A stretch of 16,740 nucleotides of DNA, taken from NCBI GenBank assembly GCA_002297965.1, contig DBLF01000061.1, positions 1 to 16,740 on the forward strand, read 5' to 3'. This DNA comes from Candidatus Segatella papionis (GTDB taxonomy: Bacteria > Bacteroidota > Bacteroidia > Bacteroidales > Bacteroidaceae). Positions within the stretch are counted from its first letter, which is position 1, and every line of letters starts with the position of its first letter. Positions 1 through 7,846 of this stretch are shown here, in pieces. Both the position numbers and the translations under genes were made by a program. Under the pieces are notes generated by a model. That model had not been told where the DNA came from. It did no database searches and worked only from the letters and a program-made list of their open reading frames with translations.

Positions 1-588
1 TTGGCATCGGGGCTTTGCGCCATCTCGCTAGTGGCGCTCGCCGGTCTGCATATCTGGCTGCACATGTATTCCTATGCCTTGCTCTGCATCTCGGCTATCG
101 GAGTGATTATCCCTTTCTGGTATTACAACGTGTTCGGCAATGCCATGAGGGGCAGGAAGCTCTTCATGGGCGACTCGGGAAGCCTCTCGCTGGGCTATAT
201 CCTCAGCTTCCTAATGATTCACCTGAGCACGGTGGATATCAGTCCGAGAATACCTGGCGACTACAACATGGTACTTGCCTTTACCACGATGCTGGTGCCG
301 CTGCTCGACGTGGTGAGAGTGGTGGGGCACAGGCTGAGAAACGGCAAGAACCCTTTCTTGCCCGACAAGAGCCATATCCACCACAAGCTCCTGAGATGCG
401 GACTGAGGGTTAGGCAGGTGATGGTGTCCATCTGTATGCTGTCGCTGATGTTCATCCTCATCAACGTGGCGTTGATAGGCAGCGTGAACATCACCTTCAT
501 CCTCCTCATCGACCTCATCGTCTGGCTCGTCTTCCACATCATCCTCGACATCATCCTGCACAAGAGGGGTGCGGAGAATATGGTATAG
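1..588 (+). CDS. Undecaprenyl-phosphate sugar-1-phosphate transferase (glycosyltransferase 4, WecA/MraY type), 3' part
   Basis: Membrane enzyme family that transfers a sugar-1-phosphate from a UDP-sugar to undecaprenyl phosphate, the first membrane step for O-antigen, capsule or similar glycans. The 195 visible codons contain the family motif GDSGS (residues 57-61) and the WecA-type HIHH motif (125-128), preceded by PFLPDKS. Several hydrophobic helices are present, ending with two near residues 138-185. The gene is cut by the window edge: the first codon (TTG) is probably internal, because the opening LASGL matches the end of the family's DGxDGLASG motif, whose Asp residues would lie upstream. 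HIHH and the absence of MraY-type features favour WecA/WbpL-like enzymes over true MraY. The sugar specificity cannot be read. It converges on uvrA. Confidence 0.88.
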   Translation: MASGLCAISLVALAGLHIWLHMYSYALLCISAIGVIIPFWYYNVFGNAMRGRKLFMGDSGSLSLGYILSFLMIHLSTVDISPRIPGDYNMVLAFTTMLVPLLDVVRVVGHRLRNGKNPFLPDKSHIHHKLLRCGLRVRQVMVSICMLSLMFILINVALIGSVNITFILLIDLIVWLVFHIILDIILHKRGAENMV

Positions 589-609
589 AGGGAATTATAA
601 TTTAGTGAA

Positions 610-658
610 AATCCCGCCTCGGAGATTCTGAACAAGAGTCTCCGAGGCGGGATTTTTT
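610..658. terminator. Bidirectional intrinsic terminator between the transferase gene and uvrA
   Basis: Perfect 16-bp arms at 610-625 and 639-654, extended inwards by TTC/GAG pairs with one wobble, leave a 7-nt loop. The arms are GC-rich with A-rich and T-rich flanks, so a U-tract follows the hairpin on either strand (T run 653-658 on +, four T's on -). It lies between two converging genes and can serve both. Confidence 0.9.
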
Positions 659-687
659 GTTTTCTGTTTTTCCGATGGATATAGGAA

Positions 688-3522
688 TCAATGTTTCTTA
701 GCTTTTAGCAAAGGCTCCAAGAACTTATAGGTATAGCCTTTTTTCGCCTTCACCATTTCTTCTGGGGTACCTGCGAAGAGGAGTTGACCACCGCCACGAC
801 CACCCTCGGGCCCCATGTCGATGAGCCAGTCGCCCAACTTGATGACATCGAGATTGTGCTCGATGATTATCACGGTGTTGCCTTTATCCACCAATTCCTG
901 TAGCACATCCATCAAGATGCGGATGTCCTCGAAATGCAAACCAGTGGTTGGCTCGTCGAGGATGTAGAGCGTCTTGCCGGTGTCTTTCTTGCTCAGCTCG
1001 GTGGCGAGCTTCACTCGCTGGCTCTCGCCACCAGAGAGGGTGGTGGAGCTTTGTCCCAACTTAATGTAGCCGAGTCCTACATTCTGCAATGCCTTGATCT
1101 TGTTAAGAATCTGAGGTACATTCTCGAAGAACTCCACTGCCTGGTTGATGGTCAAGTCGAGGACATCGGCGATGCTCTTGCCCTTGTATTTTACTTCGAG
1201 GGTCTCACGGTTGTATCGCTTGCCGTGGCAAACCTCGCAAGGCACATAGACATCTGGCAGGAAATTCATCTCGATGGTTTTGTAGCCGTTGCCCTTGCAT
1301 TCCTCGCATCGTCCACCCTTCACATTGAAGGAGAATCTGCCAGGCTTGTAGCCACGAATCTTCGCCTCTGGCAAGCCTACGAAGAGCGAACGGATGTCGG
1401 CGAACACGCCTGTATAGGTGGCTGGGTTGCTGCGAGGCGTTCTGCCGATAGGACTCTGATCGACGTTCACCACCTTGTCTATGTTGTCGATGCCCTCGAT
1501 GCTGTCGTATGGCATCGGCTTCTTCAGCGAACGGTAGAAATGCTGCGAGAGGATAGGTTGCAGGGTCTCGTTGACGAGGGTGGATTTGCCCGAACCGCTC
1601 ACGCCTGTCACGACGATGAGCTTGCCGAGCGGGAACTCAATATCGACGTTCTTCAGGTTGTTGCCCTTGGCACCACGGATGATGATGCTCTTGCCGTTGC
1701 CCTCACGTCTCTTTTCTGGGAGGGCAATCTGCATCTCGCCATTGAGATACTGGGCGGTGATGGTATGGGTCTTCAGCATATCGGCTGGGGTGCCTTGGAA
1801 GACTACCTCGCCGCCCTTCCTTCCAGCCTTCGGACCTATATCGACAATCCAGTCGGCGGCACGCATCATGTCTTCGTCGTGTTCCACCACGATGACGGTG
1901 TTGCCGAGGTCGCGAAGCTCCTTGAGGCTGTTGATGAGCCGCTCGTTGTCGCGCTGGTGGAGTCCGATACTCGGCTCGTCGAGGATGTAGAGCACATTGA
2001 CCAGTTGACTGCCTATCTGTGTGGCGAGGCGGATGCGTTGGCTCTCACCGCCCGAGAGGGAAGCCGACTGGCGATTGAGCGAGAGATAGTTGAGACCTAC
2101 GTCGAGGAGGAAGTTGACACGGGAGCGAAGTTCCTTGATGATTTCGTGGGCTACTTTCGCCTTCATCGATGGCAGGTGCTGCTCCACGTTTTCGAGCCAG
2201 CCTCTCAGTTCGTCGATGTCGAGATTGGCCACTTCGGAAATATTCTTGTCCCAAATCTTGAAGGAGAGCGATTCTTGCTTGAGTCGCTGGCCATGGCACA
2301 CCGGGCACTCGATGGTGGAGATAAACTGGTCTGCCCACTTCTTGCCAGCGGCGCTCTCGTCGTCTTCCATCACCTTCTGCAGATAGTCGATGACACCATC
2401 GTAGGCACAGAAATAGTCGGAGGAGGTGTGTACCTTCTCCTTGTCTATCTTCACGTTTTCGAGCGAACCATAGAGTATTTCCTGCATTGCATCCTCGGGG
2501 ATGTCGGCGATAGGCGTCTTCAGGGTAAGTTCGTATTTCTCCAGCAGAGACTCTATCTGCCAGAAAATCATCTGGTTCTTGTATTTGCCCAATGGAGCGA
2601 TTCCGCCCGCGTAGATGCTGAGCTTATCGTTGGGGATTACTTTTTTCAAGTCTATCTGGTTCACCTTGCCGAGACCCTTGCAATGCGGACAGGCTCCTTC
2701 GGGAGAGTTGAAGGAGAACATGTTTGGCGCTGGGTCTTGGTAAGCGATGCCCGTGACAGGATCCATCAGTCGCTTGGAGAAATTCTTCATCTCCGTGCTG
2801 CCTTTCTCGATGACTGCCACCATGCCGTCGCCCTGTTTCATGGCGGTGGAAACGCTCTTGCGGATGCGCTCCTCGTCAGACTCACGCACCACGAGCTTGT
2901 CGATGACCACCTCGATGTTGTGGTTCTTGTATCGGTCGATTTTCATGCCTGGCACAATCTCCAGTATCTCGCCATCCACTCGGGCGTAGAGATAACCCTT
3001 GCGGCGCATATTCTCGAAAAGCTCACGATAGTGACCCTTGCGCTGGCGAACAATAGGGGCGAGGAGATAGATGGCCTTGCCTGCATATTGGTCAAGAATC
3101 ATGTCGATGACCTGCTCCTCGGTGTATTTCACCATAGCCTCGCCACTGCGATAGCTATAAGCAGTGGCGGCACGGGCGTAGAGCAGACGCAGGTAGTCGT
3201 AAATCTCGGTGGTGGTGCCCACGGTGGAGCGAGGATTCTTGTTGGTGGTCTTCTGCTCGATGCTGATGACTGGGCTGAGTCCCGTAATCTTATCTACGTC
3301 GGGACGTTCCATATTGCCCAGGAAATTGCGGGCGTAGGCCGAGAAAGTCTCGATGTAGCGGCGCTGACCTTCGGCAAAGATGGTGTCGAAAGCCAATGAT
3401 GACTTGCCCGAACCCGAGAGTCCGGTAATCACGGTGAGGGAGTCGCGAGGTATCTCTACGTCGATGTTCTTGAGGTTGTGGACTCGTGCTCCCCAAACAT
3501 TTATTTTTTCTTCTTCGTTCAT
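688..3522 (-). CDS. uvrA: UvrABC excinuclease subunit A
   Basis: UvrA is the ATP-dependent damage sensor of nucleotide excision repair; a dimer loads UvrB on damaged DNA. The 944 residues match the usual length. First ABC unit: Walker A GLSGSGKSS (34-42), CPHC at 278-281, CPVC at 406-409, signature SGGESQ (490-495), Walker B LYILDEP (511-517), switch His548. Second unit: Walker A GVSGSGKST (about 640-648), the essential zinc module with Cys739/742/762/765, signature 830-835, Walker B LYILDEP (852-858), His889. All motifs are intact. The start follows a strong AAAGGAG ribosome binding site that overlaps the stop codon of the upstream secreted-protein gene, so it appears translationally coupled to that gene. 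I saw no LexA-like operator. Confidence 0.97.
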   Translation of the reverse strand: MNEEEKINVWGARVHNLKNIDVEIPRDSLTVITGLSGSGKSSLAFDTIFAEGQRRYIETFSAYARNFLGNMERPDVDKITGLSPVISIEQKTTNKNPRSTVGTTTEIYDYLRLLYARAATAYSYRSGEAMVKYTEEQVIDMILDQYAGKAIYLLAPIVRQRKGHYRELFENMRRKGYLYARVDGEILEIVPGMKIDRYKNHNIEVVIDKLVVRESDEERIRKSVSTAMKQGDGMVAVIEKGSTEMKNFSKRLMDPVTGIAYQDPAPNMFSFNSPEGACPHCKGLGKVNQIDLKKVIPNDKLSIYAGGIAPLGKYKNQMIFWQIESLLEKYELTLKTPIADIPEDAMQEILYGSLENVKIDKEKVHTSSDYFCAYDGVIDYLQKVMEDDESAAGKKWADQFISTIECPVCHGQRLKQESLSFKIWDKNISEVANLDIDELRGWLENVEQHLPSMKAKVAHEIIKELRSRVNFLLDVGLNYLSLNRQSASLSGGESQRIRLATQIGSQLVNVLYILDEPSIGLHQRDNERLINSLKELRDLGNTVIVVEHDEDMMRAADWIVDIGPKAGRKGGEVVFQGTPADMLKTHTITAQYLNGEMQIALPEKRREGNGKSIIIRGAKGNNLKNVDIEFPLGKLIVVTGVSGSGKSTLVNETLQPILSQHFYRSLKKPMPYDSIEGIDNIDKVVNVDQSPIGRTPRSNPATYTGVFADIRSLFVGLPEAKIRGYKPGRFSFNVKGGRCEECKGNGYKTIEMNFLPDVYVPCEVCHGKRYNRETLEVKYKGKSIADVLDLTINQAVEFFENVPQILNKIKALQNVGLGYIKLGQSSTTLSGGESQRVKLATELSKKDTGKTLYILDEPTTGLHFEDIRILMDVLQELVDKGNTVIIIEHNLDVIKLGDWLIDMGPEGGRGGGQLLFAGTPEEMVKAKKGYTYKFLEPLLKAKKH

Positions 3523-3528
3523 TTTCTT

Positions 3529-3535
3529 CTCCTTT
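3529..3535 (-). promoter_or_regulatory. Ribosome binding site of uvrA overlapping the upstream stop codon
   Basis: On the minus strand AAAGGAG lies 6 nt before the uvrA ATG and shares two bases with the TAA (3534-3536) of the preceding gene. It supports the chosen uvrA start and suggests translational coupling. Such a clear Shine-Dalgarno sequence is unusual in this window; most other starts have only weak ones. Confidence 0.8.
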
Positions 3536-3947
3536 ATTCTCCAGAATTTGTGGTTGTTTCGGCGAACCCCCTGAGGAGGTTCACGTCTCGCTTGATGTTA
3601 TACGTCTTGCCATCGGCTCCTTTAGCCTTGACAAGGCAGAAATAGACGCCATCCTTGACGGGCTTTCCATTGTAGGTGCCGTCCCAGCCTGTGGAAGGGT
3701 CAGACCATTCGAAGAGCTTCTGCCCCCACCTATTATATATATAGGCGTGGAACTCCTCGATGTTTTGGTAGCCATCCTTCGGCTTGTAGATGTCGTTGAT
3801 GCCGTCGCCGTTCGGAGAGAAAGCGTTCGGCATCAGGAGGGTGCTTGTCTTTACATCCTCATTGTTGCCATCGTCTTCTGTTTGCGCCACAACAGGGTAA
3901 GCAAAAAGTGCCAAGAAGACGCAAAGTGTTCCTGTTTTTCGTCTCAT
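3534..3947 (-). CDS. Small secreted protein consisting almost only of a T9SS type B sorting (gliding motility-associated, CHU_C) domain
   Basis: With the ATG at 3945-3947 the product has 137 residues and a clean signal peptide (1-22, charged MRRK, hydrophobic core, ending VVAQ). After a short acidic linker (23-35) comes a type B C-terminal domain: NAFSPNGDGIND (41-52), YNRWGQKLFE (71-80), WDGTYNGKPVKDGVYF (88-103) and DVNLLR (121-126), plus an 11-residue tail. This domain normally ends large proteins and directs them through the T9SS; here no passenger is present. An in-frame upstream ATG at 4025 would destroy the signal peptide and lie before the promoter, so it was rejected. It is the first gene of a two-gene unit with uvrA (11 bp gap). 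Family recognition is secure; the role is unknown. Confidence 0.88.
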   Translation of the reverse strand: MRRKTGTLCVFLALFAYPVVAQTEDDGNNEDVKTSTLLMPNAFSPNGDGINDIYKPKDGYQNIEEFHAYIYNRWGQKLFEWSDPSTGWDGTYNGKPVKDGVYFCLVKAKGADGKTYNIKRDVNLLRGFAETTTNSGE

Positions 3948-3964
3948 TTCTAAAATAATTTGTG

Positions 3965-3972
3965 CAAAGATA
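3965..3972 (-). promoter_or_regulatory. Promoter -7 box for the T9SS-domain gene and uvrA
   Basis: TATCTTTG followed by CA on the minus strand matches the Bacteroidetes -7 consensus TAnnTTTG. It leaves only about ten leader bases before the ATG at 3947, which supports that start. No good -33 TTTG was found at the expected distance. Confidence 0.7.
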
Positions 3973-3989
3973 ATAAAAAGCTGGTAGAT

Positions 3990-4022
3990 TTTGGGCTGAA
4001 TGGGAGATTTTTTGTATTTTTG
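3990..4022 (+). promoter_or_regulatory. Promoter for the LysM/binding-protein gene
   Basis: A -33 TTTG (3990-3993) and a -7 TATTTTTG (4015-4022) are separated by 21 bp, the Bacteroidetes sigma arrangement. The predicted transcript start is about 20 bases before the ATG at 4050. It is back to back with the promoter at 3965-3972. Confidence 0.8.
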
Positions 4023-4049
4023 CACGTGAAAAGATTAAATATTGAAGTT

Positions 4050-5507
4050 ATGAAAAGAAAAATGAGATATTTTTTGATGGTGATTGGACTGATGCTTAGC
4101 GTCGGTGTCTTTGCCCAGACTACCAAGTGGCGCGACATCTATACGGTGAAGAAGAAGGATACGGTCTTCGGCATCGCCAATAAGTTTGGATTGAGCTTAC
4201 CTGAGCTGATGGATGCCAACCCGGAGATGAAGCAGGAGGGATATATGCTCCAAAAGGGTACCACTCTCTTCATCCCATACGGAAAGGACCAGAAAAATCC
4301 TAACGGCAGTCAAGACAAGAATGCCTCGAAGAATACTGGCGACAAGAATTACACCACTCTTCCTGCTTTCGGCGGAAAACCTGTAGTTACAGGACAGCCA
4401 GCAGGCAGTGCCGTGAATGGAGGCTCTGCCCAGAGTGTCACTCTGCCTGCCCCAGATGCCGTGAAGGTAGGCGTGATGTTGCCTCTACACGACAATGATG
4501 GCGATGGCAAGCGCATGGTGGAGTACTATCGTGGCTTGCTGATGGCTTGCAATTACCTAAAGAAGCAGGGAATTTCCACTGATATACATGCCTGGAACGT
4601 GCCTATCGACGCAGATATTCGCACCACTTTGCTGCAAGAGGGTGCCAACAAGTGTGACATTATCTTTGGTCCATTATATACCAAGCAGGTTGCACCTCTG
4701 GCTGGCTTCTGCAAGACATACGGCATCAAACTCGTCATCCCATTTTCCATCAGTGGCGATGATGTGGAGCGCAACAAGGAAATCTTCCAGGTTTATCAGA
4801 GTCCTGAAAGCTTGAACGATGCTACCATCCAAGCTTTCCTGAAGCGGTTCAGCAATGTGCATCCTATCTTCGTGGATTGCAACGACTCCACTTCCCGCAA
4901 GGGTAACTTTACCTTCGGGCTTCGTCAGGAGTTGGAGAAGCGAAGAATCAACTATAGCATCACGAACGTCAATTCGACCATCGAACAGTTTGCCAAGGCT
5001 TTCGTGCCTAGCAAGCAGAACGTAGTGATACTGAATACAGGACGTTCGCCACAGTTGACCGCTGTGCTGAACAAGCTCGATGAGTTCGACGAGAAATACC
5101 CTGGTGCTTCCATCTCTCTCTTCGGCTACACAGAGTGGCTGATGTATGCGAAGTATAATCTGGAGAGATTCTATAAGTATGATACTTACATCCCTTCCAC
5201 CTTCTATTACAATCCTTCGAACCAGAGAACGCAGAACTTGGAGATAGCATACCAAAATTGGTTCCATCAGCCGATGATGATTGCCCAGCCAAGATTCGCC
5301 ATCACGGGTTACGACCATGGTATGTTCTTCATTCAGGGCATTAAGAAGAAAGGCAAGGAGTTTGAGGGTGAGCGCCAGCAGGTGACCTATCAGCCAGTGC
5401 AGACCCCGCTGAATTTCGTGAAGACCAGCAAGGGAGGATATAGAAACAAAAACTTCCAGTTGATTCACTATACCTTCAATCATCAGATAGAGGCTGTTAA
5501 CTATTAG
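4050..5507 (+). CDS. Exported LysM protein with a type 1 periplasmic-binding-fold domain
   Basis: 485 residues from ATG 4050, chosen because it gives a signal peptide (1-23, ending VGVFAQ) and lies behind the promoter; an in-frame ATG at 3960 would precede the promoter. A LysM peptidoglycan-binding domain spans about 30-76 (YTVKKKDTVFGIANKFGL to LFIPYG). A flexible Gly/Asn/Ser-rich linker (77-136) follows, then a domain from about 137 to 460 beginning VKVGVMLPL, with DIIFGPLY (203-210), that resembles branched-chain amino-acid-type ABC binding proteins. No transporter subunits are nearby, so a structural or sensing role at the cell wall is more likely than nutrient uptake. The combination recalls LpoA, whose binding-protein-like fold activates a penicillin-binding protein, but that is only analogy. 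A PorT-family gene follows. Confidence 0.82.
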   Translation: MKRKMRYFLMVIGLMLSVGVFAQTTKWRDIYTVKKKDTVFGIANKFGLSLPELMDANPEMKQEGYMLQKGTTLFIPYGKDQKNPNGSQDKNASKNTGDKNYTTLPAFGGKPVVTGQPAGSAVNGGSAQSVTLPAPDAVKVGVMLPLHDNDGDGKRMVEYYRGLLMACNYLKKQGISTDIHAWNVPIDADIRTTLLQEGANKCDIIFGPLYTKQVAPLAGFCKTYGIKLVIPFSISGDDVERNKEIFQVYQSPESLNDATIQAFLKRFSNVHPIFVDCNDSTSRKGNFTFGLRQELEKRRINYSITNVNSTIEQFAKAFVPSKQNVVILNTGRSPQLTAVLNKLDEFDEKYPGASISLFGYTEWLMYAKYNLERFYKYDTYIPSTFYYNPSNQRTQNLEIAYQNWFHQPMMIAQPRFAITGYDHGMFFIQGIKKKGKEFEGERQQVTYQPVQTPLNFVKTSKGGYRNKNFQLIHYTFNHQIEAVNY

Positions 5508-5512
5508 TAAGC

Positions 5513-5536
5513 GAAGAGTGAAGAACGAAGAGTGAA
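5513..5536 (+). repeat. Intergenic 24-bp repeat, copy 1
   Basis: The 10-bp unit GAAGAGTGAA occurs twice with GAAC between, and the same 24 bp recur exactly at 7752-7775. It begins 6 bp after the stop codon of the LysM gene, in the gap before the PorT-family gene. No hairpin is evident around this copy. Confidence 0.85.
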
Positions 5537-5563
5537 AATCTAGGTGCTTTACTGATTTTAGAA

Positions 5564-6349
5564 ATGAAGACAAACAGAATGAAGAATAAAATAGTAGCTT
5601 GGCTGATGGGATTCCTGTTTTGTGGTGGAATTTTGACGGCTCATGCCCAGATAGGCGAGCATCGCAATGATTTCGCCATAGGCTTCAACGGTGGCTACGT
5701 GATGAGCAGTGTGGGGTTTCAACCTGATGTGCAGCAGAAGCAGCATGGAGGCATGACCTTCGGATTCTCTGCGAAATATACTTGCGAGAAGTACTTCAAG
5801 ACCATCTGCTCCATCTATGCTGAGGTGAACTACGCTCAGGTGGGATGGCAGGAGGATATTCTCGACATCGAAAACAATCCTGTGATTATCACGGATACAA
5901 AACAGCCAATGGCCTACAAGCGTACCATCAATTATGTGCAGGTACCTGTCTTCGCACATCTGGCATGGGGAAGGGAGACGAGAGGACTCAACATCTTTGT
6001 GAATGCTGGTCCTCAGTTCGGCTTTTACTTGAGCGATTCGAAAGATACCAACTTTGAAGTGAAAAATATGCCGAAGACAGACAATGAACGTGTCAGTACA
6101 ATCGTGGCGCAAGATACGATGGCGATAAAGAACAAGCTGGACTATGGTATAGCCCTCGGTCTGGGTGCGGAATACAGCATCCCGAAAGTGGGACATTTCC
6201 TGGCGGAAGCTCGTTATTACTATGGATTAGGAAACATCTATGGTTCTTCAAAACGAGATTACTTCGGCAAGAGCAACTATGGACAGATTGTAGTCAAGCT
6301 TTCTTATCTCTTCGACATTACGAGAACGAAAGGGGTGAAGAGGAAATAA
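5564..6349 (+). CDS. PorT-family outer-membrane beta-barrel protein
   Basis: 261 residues with a signal peptide (to about residue 28, TAHAQ) and then alternating amphipathic strands typical of small 8-stranded barrels: FAIGFNGGYVMSSVGF, MTFGFSAKY, INYVQVPVFAHLAW, NIFVNAGPQFGFYL, YGIALGLGAEY, FLAEARYYYGLGNI and a last strand QIVVKLSYLF. The order and the 'VQVPVF' and 'NAGPQFGFYLS' signatures fit the PorT-family / OMP_b-brl_2 group. PorT itself is needed for type IX secretion in Porphyromonas gingivalis, but family members are many and most have no known role, so a T9SS function is not claimed. Start at 5564 or the Met five codons later. The gap to the LysM gene (56 bp) and the 15-bp gap to the MFS gene suggest co-transcription. 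Confidence 0.8.
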   Translation: MKTNRMKNKIVAWLMGFLFCGGILTAHAQIGEHRNDFAIGFNGGYVMSSVGFQPDVQQKQHGGMTFGFSAKYTCEKYFKTICSIYAEVNYAQVGWQEDILDIENNPVIITDTKQPMAYKRTINYVQVPVFAHLAWGRETRGLNIFVNAGPQFGFYLSDSKDTNFEVKNMPKTDNERVSTIVAQDTMAIKNKLDYGIALGLGAEYSIPKVGHFLAEARYYYGLGNIYGSSKRDYFGKSNYGQIVVKLSYLFDITRTKGVKRK

Positions 6350-6364
6350 ATTAAAAATAGATAA

Positions 6365-7744
6365 ATGAGTACAACAGAAACAATTCAAAAGAAACTGAGC
6401 GACTCTGCGTCGGCTCGTTGGACCGCCCTTCTCATCGTAAGTGTGACGATGATGTTCGGCTACTTTTTCACAGACGTGATGTCTCCACTGGAGCCTCTCT
6501 TGACTGCTGCCAAGGGTAGCGAGAATGGAATGGGACTGGGATGGACATCCGATGAATACGGATTCTTCTCAGGTTCATACGGATACTTCAATGTGTTCCT
6601 CTTGCTCCTCTTCTTCGGGGGTTTGATATTGGATAAGTTTGGCATCCGCTTCACGGGTCTCCTCTCTACCTTCTTGATGTTTGGTGGAGCCTTGATAAAA
6701 TGGTATGCTGTGGGTCACGACTTCGGTGGAACCGTTGCCGTACCATTCTTCGGAACATACAGCACACAGGTGGTGATTGCCTCGCTGGGCTTTGCCATCT
6801 ATGGCGTGGGTTGTGAGATTTGTGGTATCACCGTGAGTAAGGTCATCGTGAAATGGTTTACCGGTCATGAGTTGGCTTTAGCAATGGGTGTGCAGGTAGC
6901 TACCGCTCGTTTGGGTACAGCTGCAGCCTTGGGTGCTTCCCTTCCTTTCGCCAAGTTGATGGGGGGTGTGGCAGCCTCTGTCGGTTTGGGTGCGGCCTTG
7001 CTTTGCGCTGGTGTACTCGTATATCTCGTATATTGCGTGATGGACAAAAAGGAGGATGCTTCGGCGGCCGCTGTAGCAGGTGAGCCTGAGGAAGGCTTTA
7101 AGTTCGCCGACCTCGGTGGCTTGTTCAAGACCACTGGCTTCTGGTATGTGGCATTCCTTTGCCTGATGTTTTACGCAGGCGTGTTCCCGTTCTTGAAGTT
7201 CGCCACCAAGTTGATGATCTTCAAGTATGGTGTAGCTGCCGATGTGGCAGGTTTGATTCCTGCGATGTTGCCATTTGGTACCATCTTCCTGACACCGCTC
7301 TTCGGTAGCATCTACGATAAGTTTGGCAAGGGTGCCACGCTGATGATTATCGGTAGCTGTCTCCTTACCCTGGTACACGTGATGTTCGCACTGCCTATCA
7401 ACTCCTGGGTAGTAGCCATCGTGATGATGCTCATCCTTGGCATCGCCTTCGGATTGGTGCCATCGGCGATGTGGCCATCCGTGCCAAAGATTATTCCAAT
7501 GAAACTCTTAGGAACTGCATACGCCCTTATCTTCTATATCCAGAACATCGGATTGGCTTTGATTCCTGTATGGATAGGTAAGGTGAACCAGGCGAATACC
7601 GCTGCCAATGGCGTTATCGACTATACGGAGACGATGACCATCTTCGCAGGTTTCGGTGTCATTGCCATCGTCATCTCCTTCCTCCTTCTGATGGAAGACA
7701 AGCGCAAGGGGTATGGTTTGCAGAAACCTAATGTGAAGAAATAA
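6365..7744 (+). CDS. Major facilitator superfamily transporter, substrate unknown
   Basis: 459 residues with about 12 hydrophobic helices and a cytoplasmic centre around residues 226-245 (charged, MDKKEDASAAA). MFS loop motifs are seen twice: GGLILDKFGIRF (85-96) between helices 2 and 3, and FGSIYDKFGKG in the equivalent loop of the second half. The first periplasmic loop is long (about residues 44-62). It lacks the marks of the POT family found downstream in this window. The start lies 15 bp after the PorT-family stop codon, so it is likely in the same transcript. The general fold is secure; no motif lets me assign a sugar, acid or drug substrate. Confidence 0.85.
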   Translation: MSTTETIQKKLSDSASARWTALLIVSVTMMFGYFFTDVMSPLEPLLTAAKGSENGMGLGWTSDEYGFFSGSYGYFNVFLLLLFFGGLILDKFGIRFTGLLSTFLMFGGALIKWYAVGHDFGGTVAVPFFGTYSTQVVIASLGFAIYGVGCEICGITVSKVIVKWFTGHELALAMGVQVATARLGTAAALGASLPFAKLMGGVAASVGLGAALLCAGVLVYLVYCVMDKKEDASAAAVAGEPEEGFKFADLGGLFKTTGFWYVAFLCLMFYAGVFPFLKFATKLMIFKYGVAADVAGLIPAMLPFGTIFLTPLFGSIYDKFGKGATLMIIGSCLLTLVHVMFALPINSWVVAIVMMLILGIAFGLVPSAMWPSVPKIIPMKLLGTAYALIFYIQNIGLALIPVWIGKVNQANTAANGVIDYTETMTIFAGFGVIAIVISFLLLMEDKRKGYGLQKPNVKK

Positions 7745-7751
7745 TGGGAGT

Positions 7752-7775
7752 GAAGAGTGAAGAACGAAGAGTGAA
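7752..7775 (+). repeat. Intergenic 24-bp repeat, copy 2
   Basis: Identical to 5513-5536 and preceded by a further GAGT. It starts 7 bp after the stop codon of the MFS gene. Part of it (7759-7771) can pair with 7787-7798, giving an imperfect hairpin of about 12 bp with one bulge and a 15-nt loop, without a proper U-tract. Confidence 0.85.
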
Positions 7776-7846
7776 GATTTCCTTTGCTCTTGTTCTTCCG
7801 TCATTCCTTATAAATATTAACTATAACTTAAAGAAAGGACACAACC

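Noticed and set aside
934..3399. An 821-codon open frame antisense to uvrA
   Set aside because: uvrA on the other strand has every family motif; the antisense frame is open because of codon bias, shows no recognisable domain and lacks a promoter.
3948..4025. Longer start for the T9SS-domain gene
   Set aside because: It would put 26 residues before a clean signal peptide and lies upstream of the -7 box at 3965-3972.
3960..4049. Longer start for the LysM gene
   Set aside because: It precedes the promoter at 3990-4022 and hides the signal peptide that begins at 4050.
5557..5568. TTTAGAAATGAA, resembling the operator repeat at 15449-15460
   Set aside because: It is a single copy at the start codon of the PorT-family gene with no partner repeat, so it is probably coincidence.
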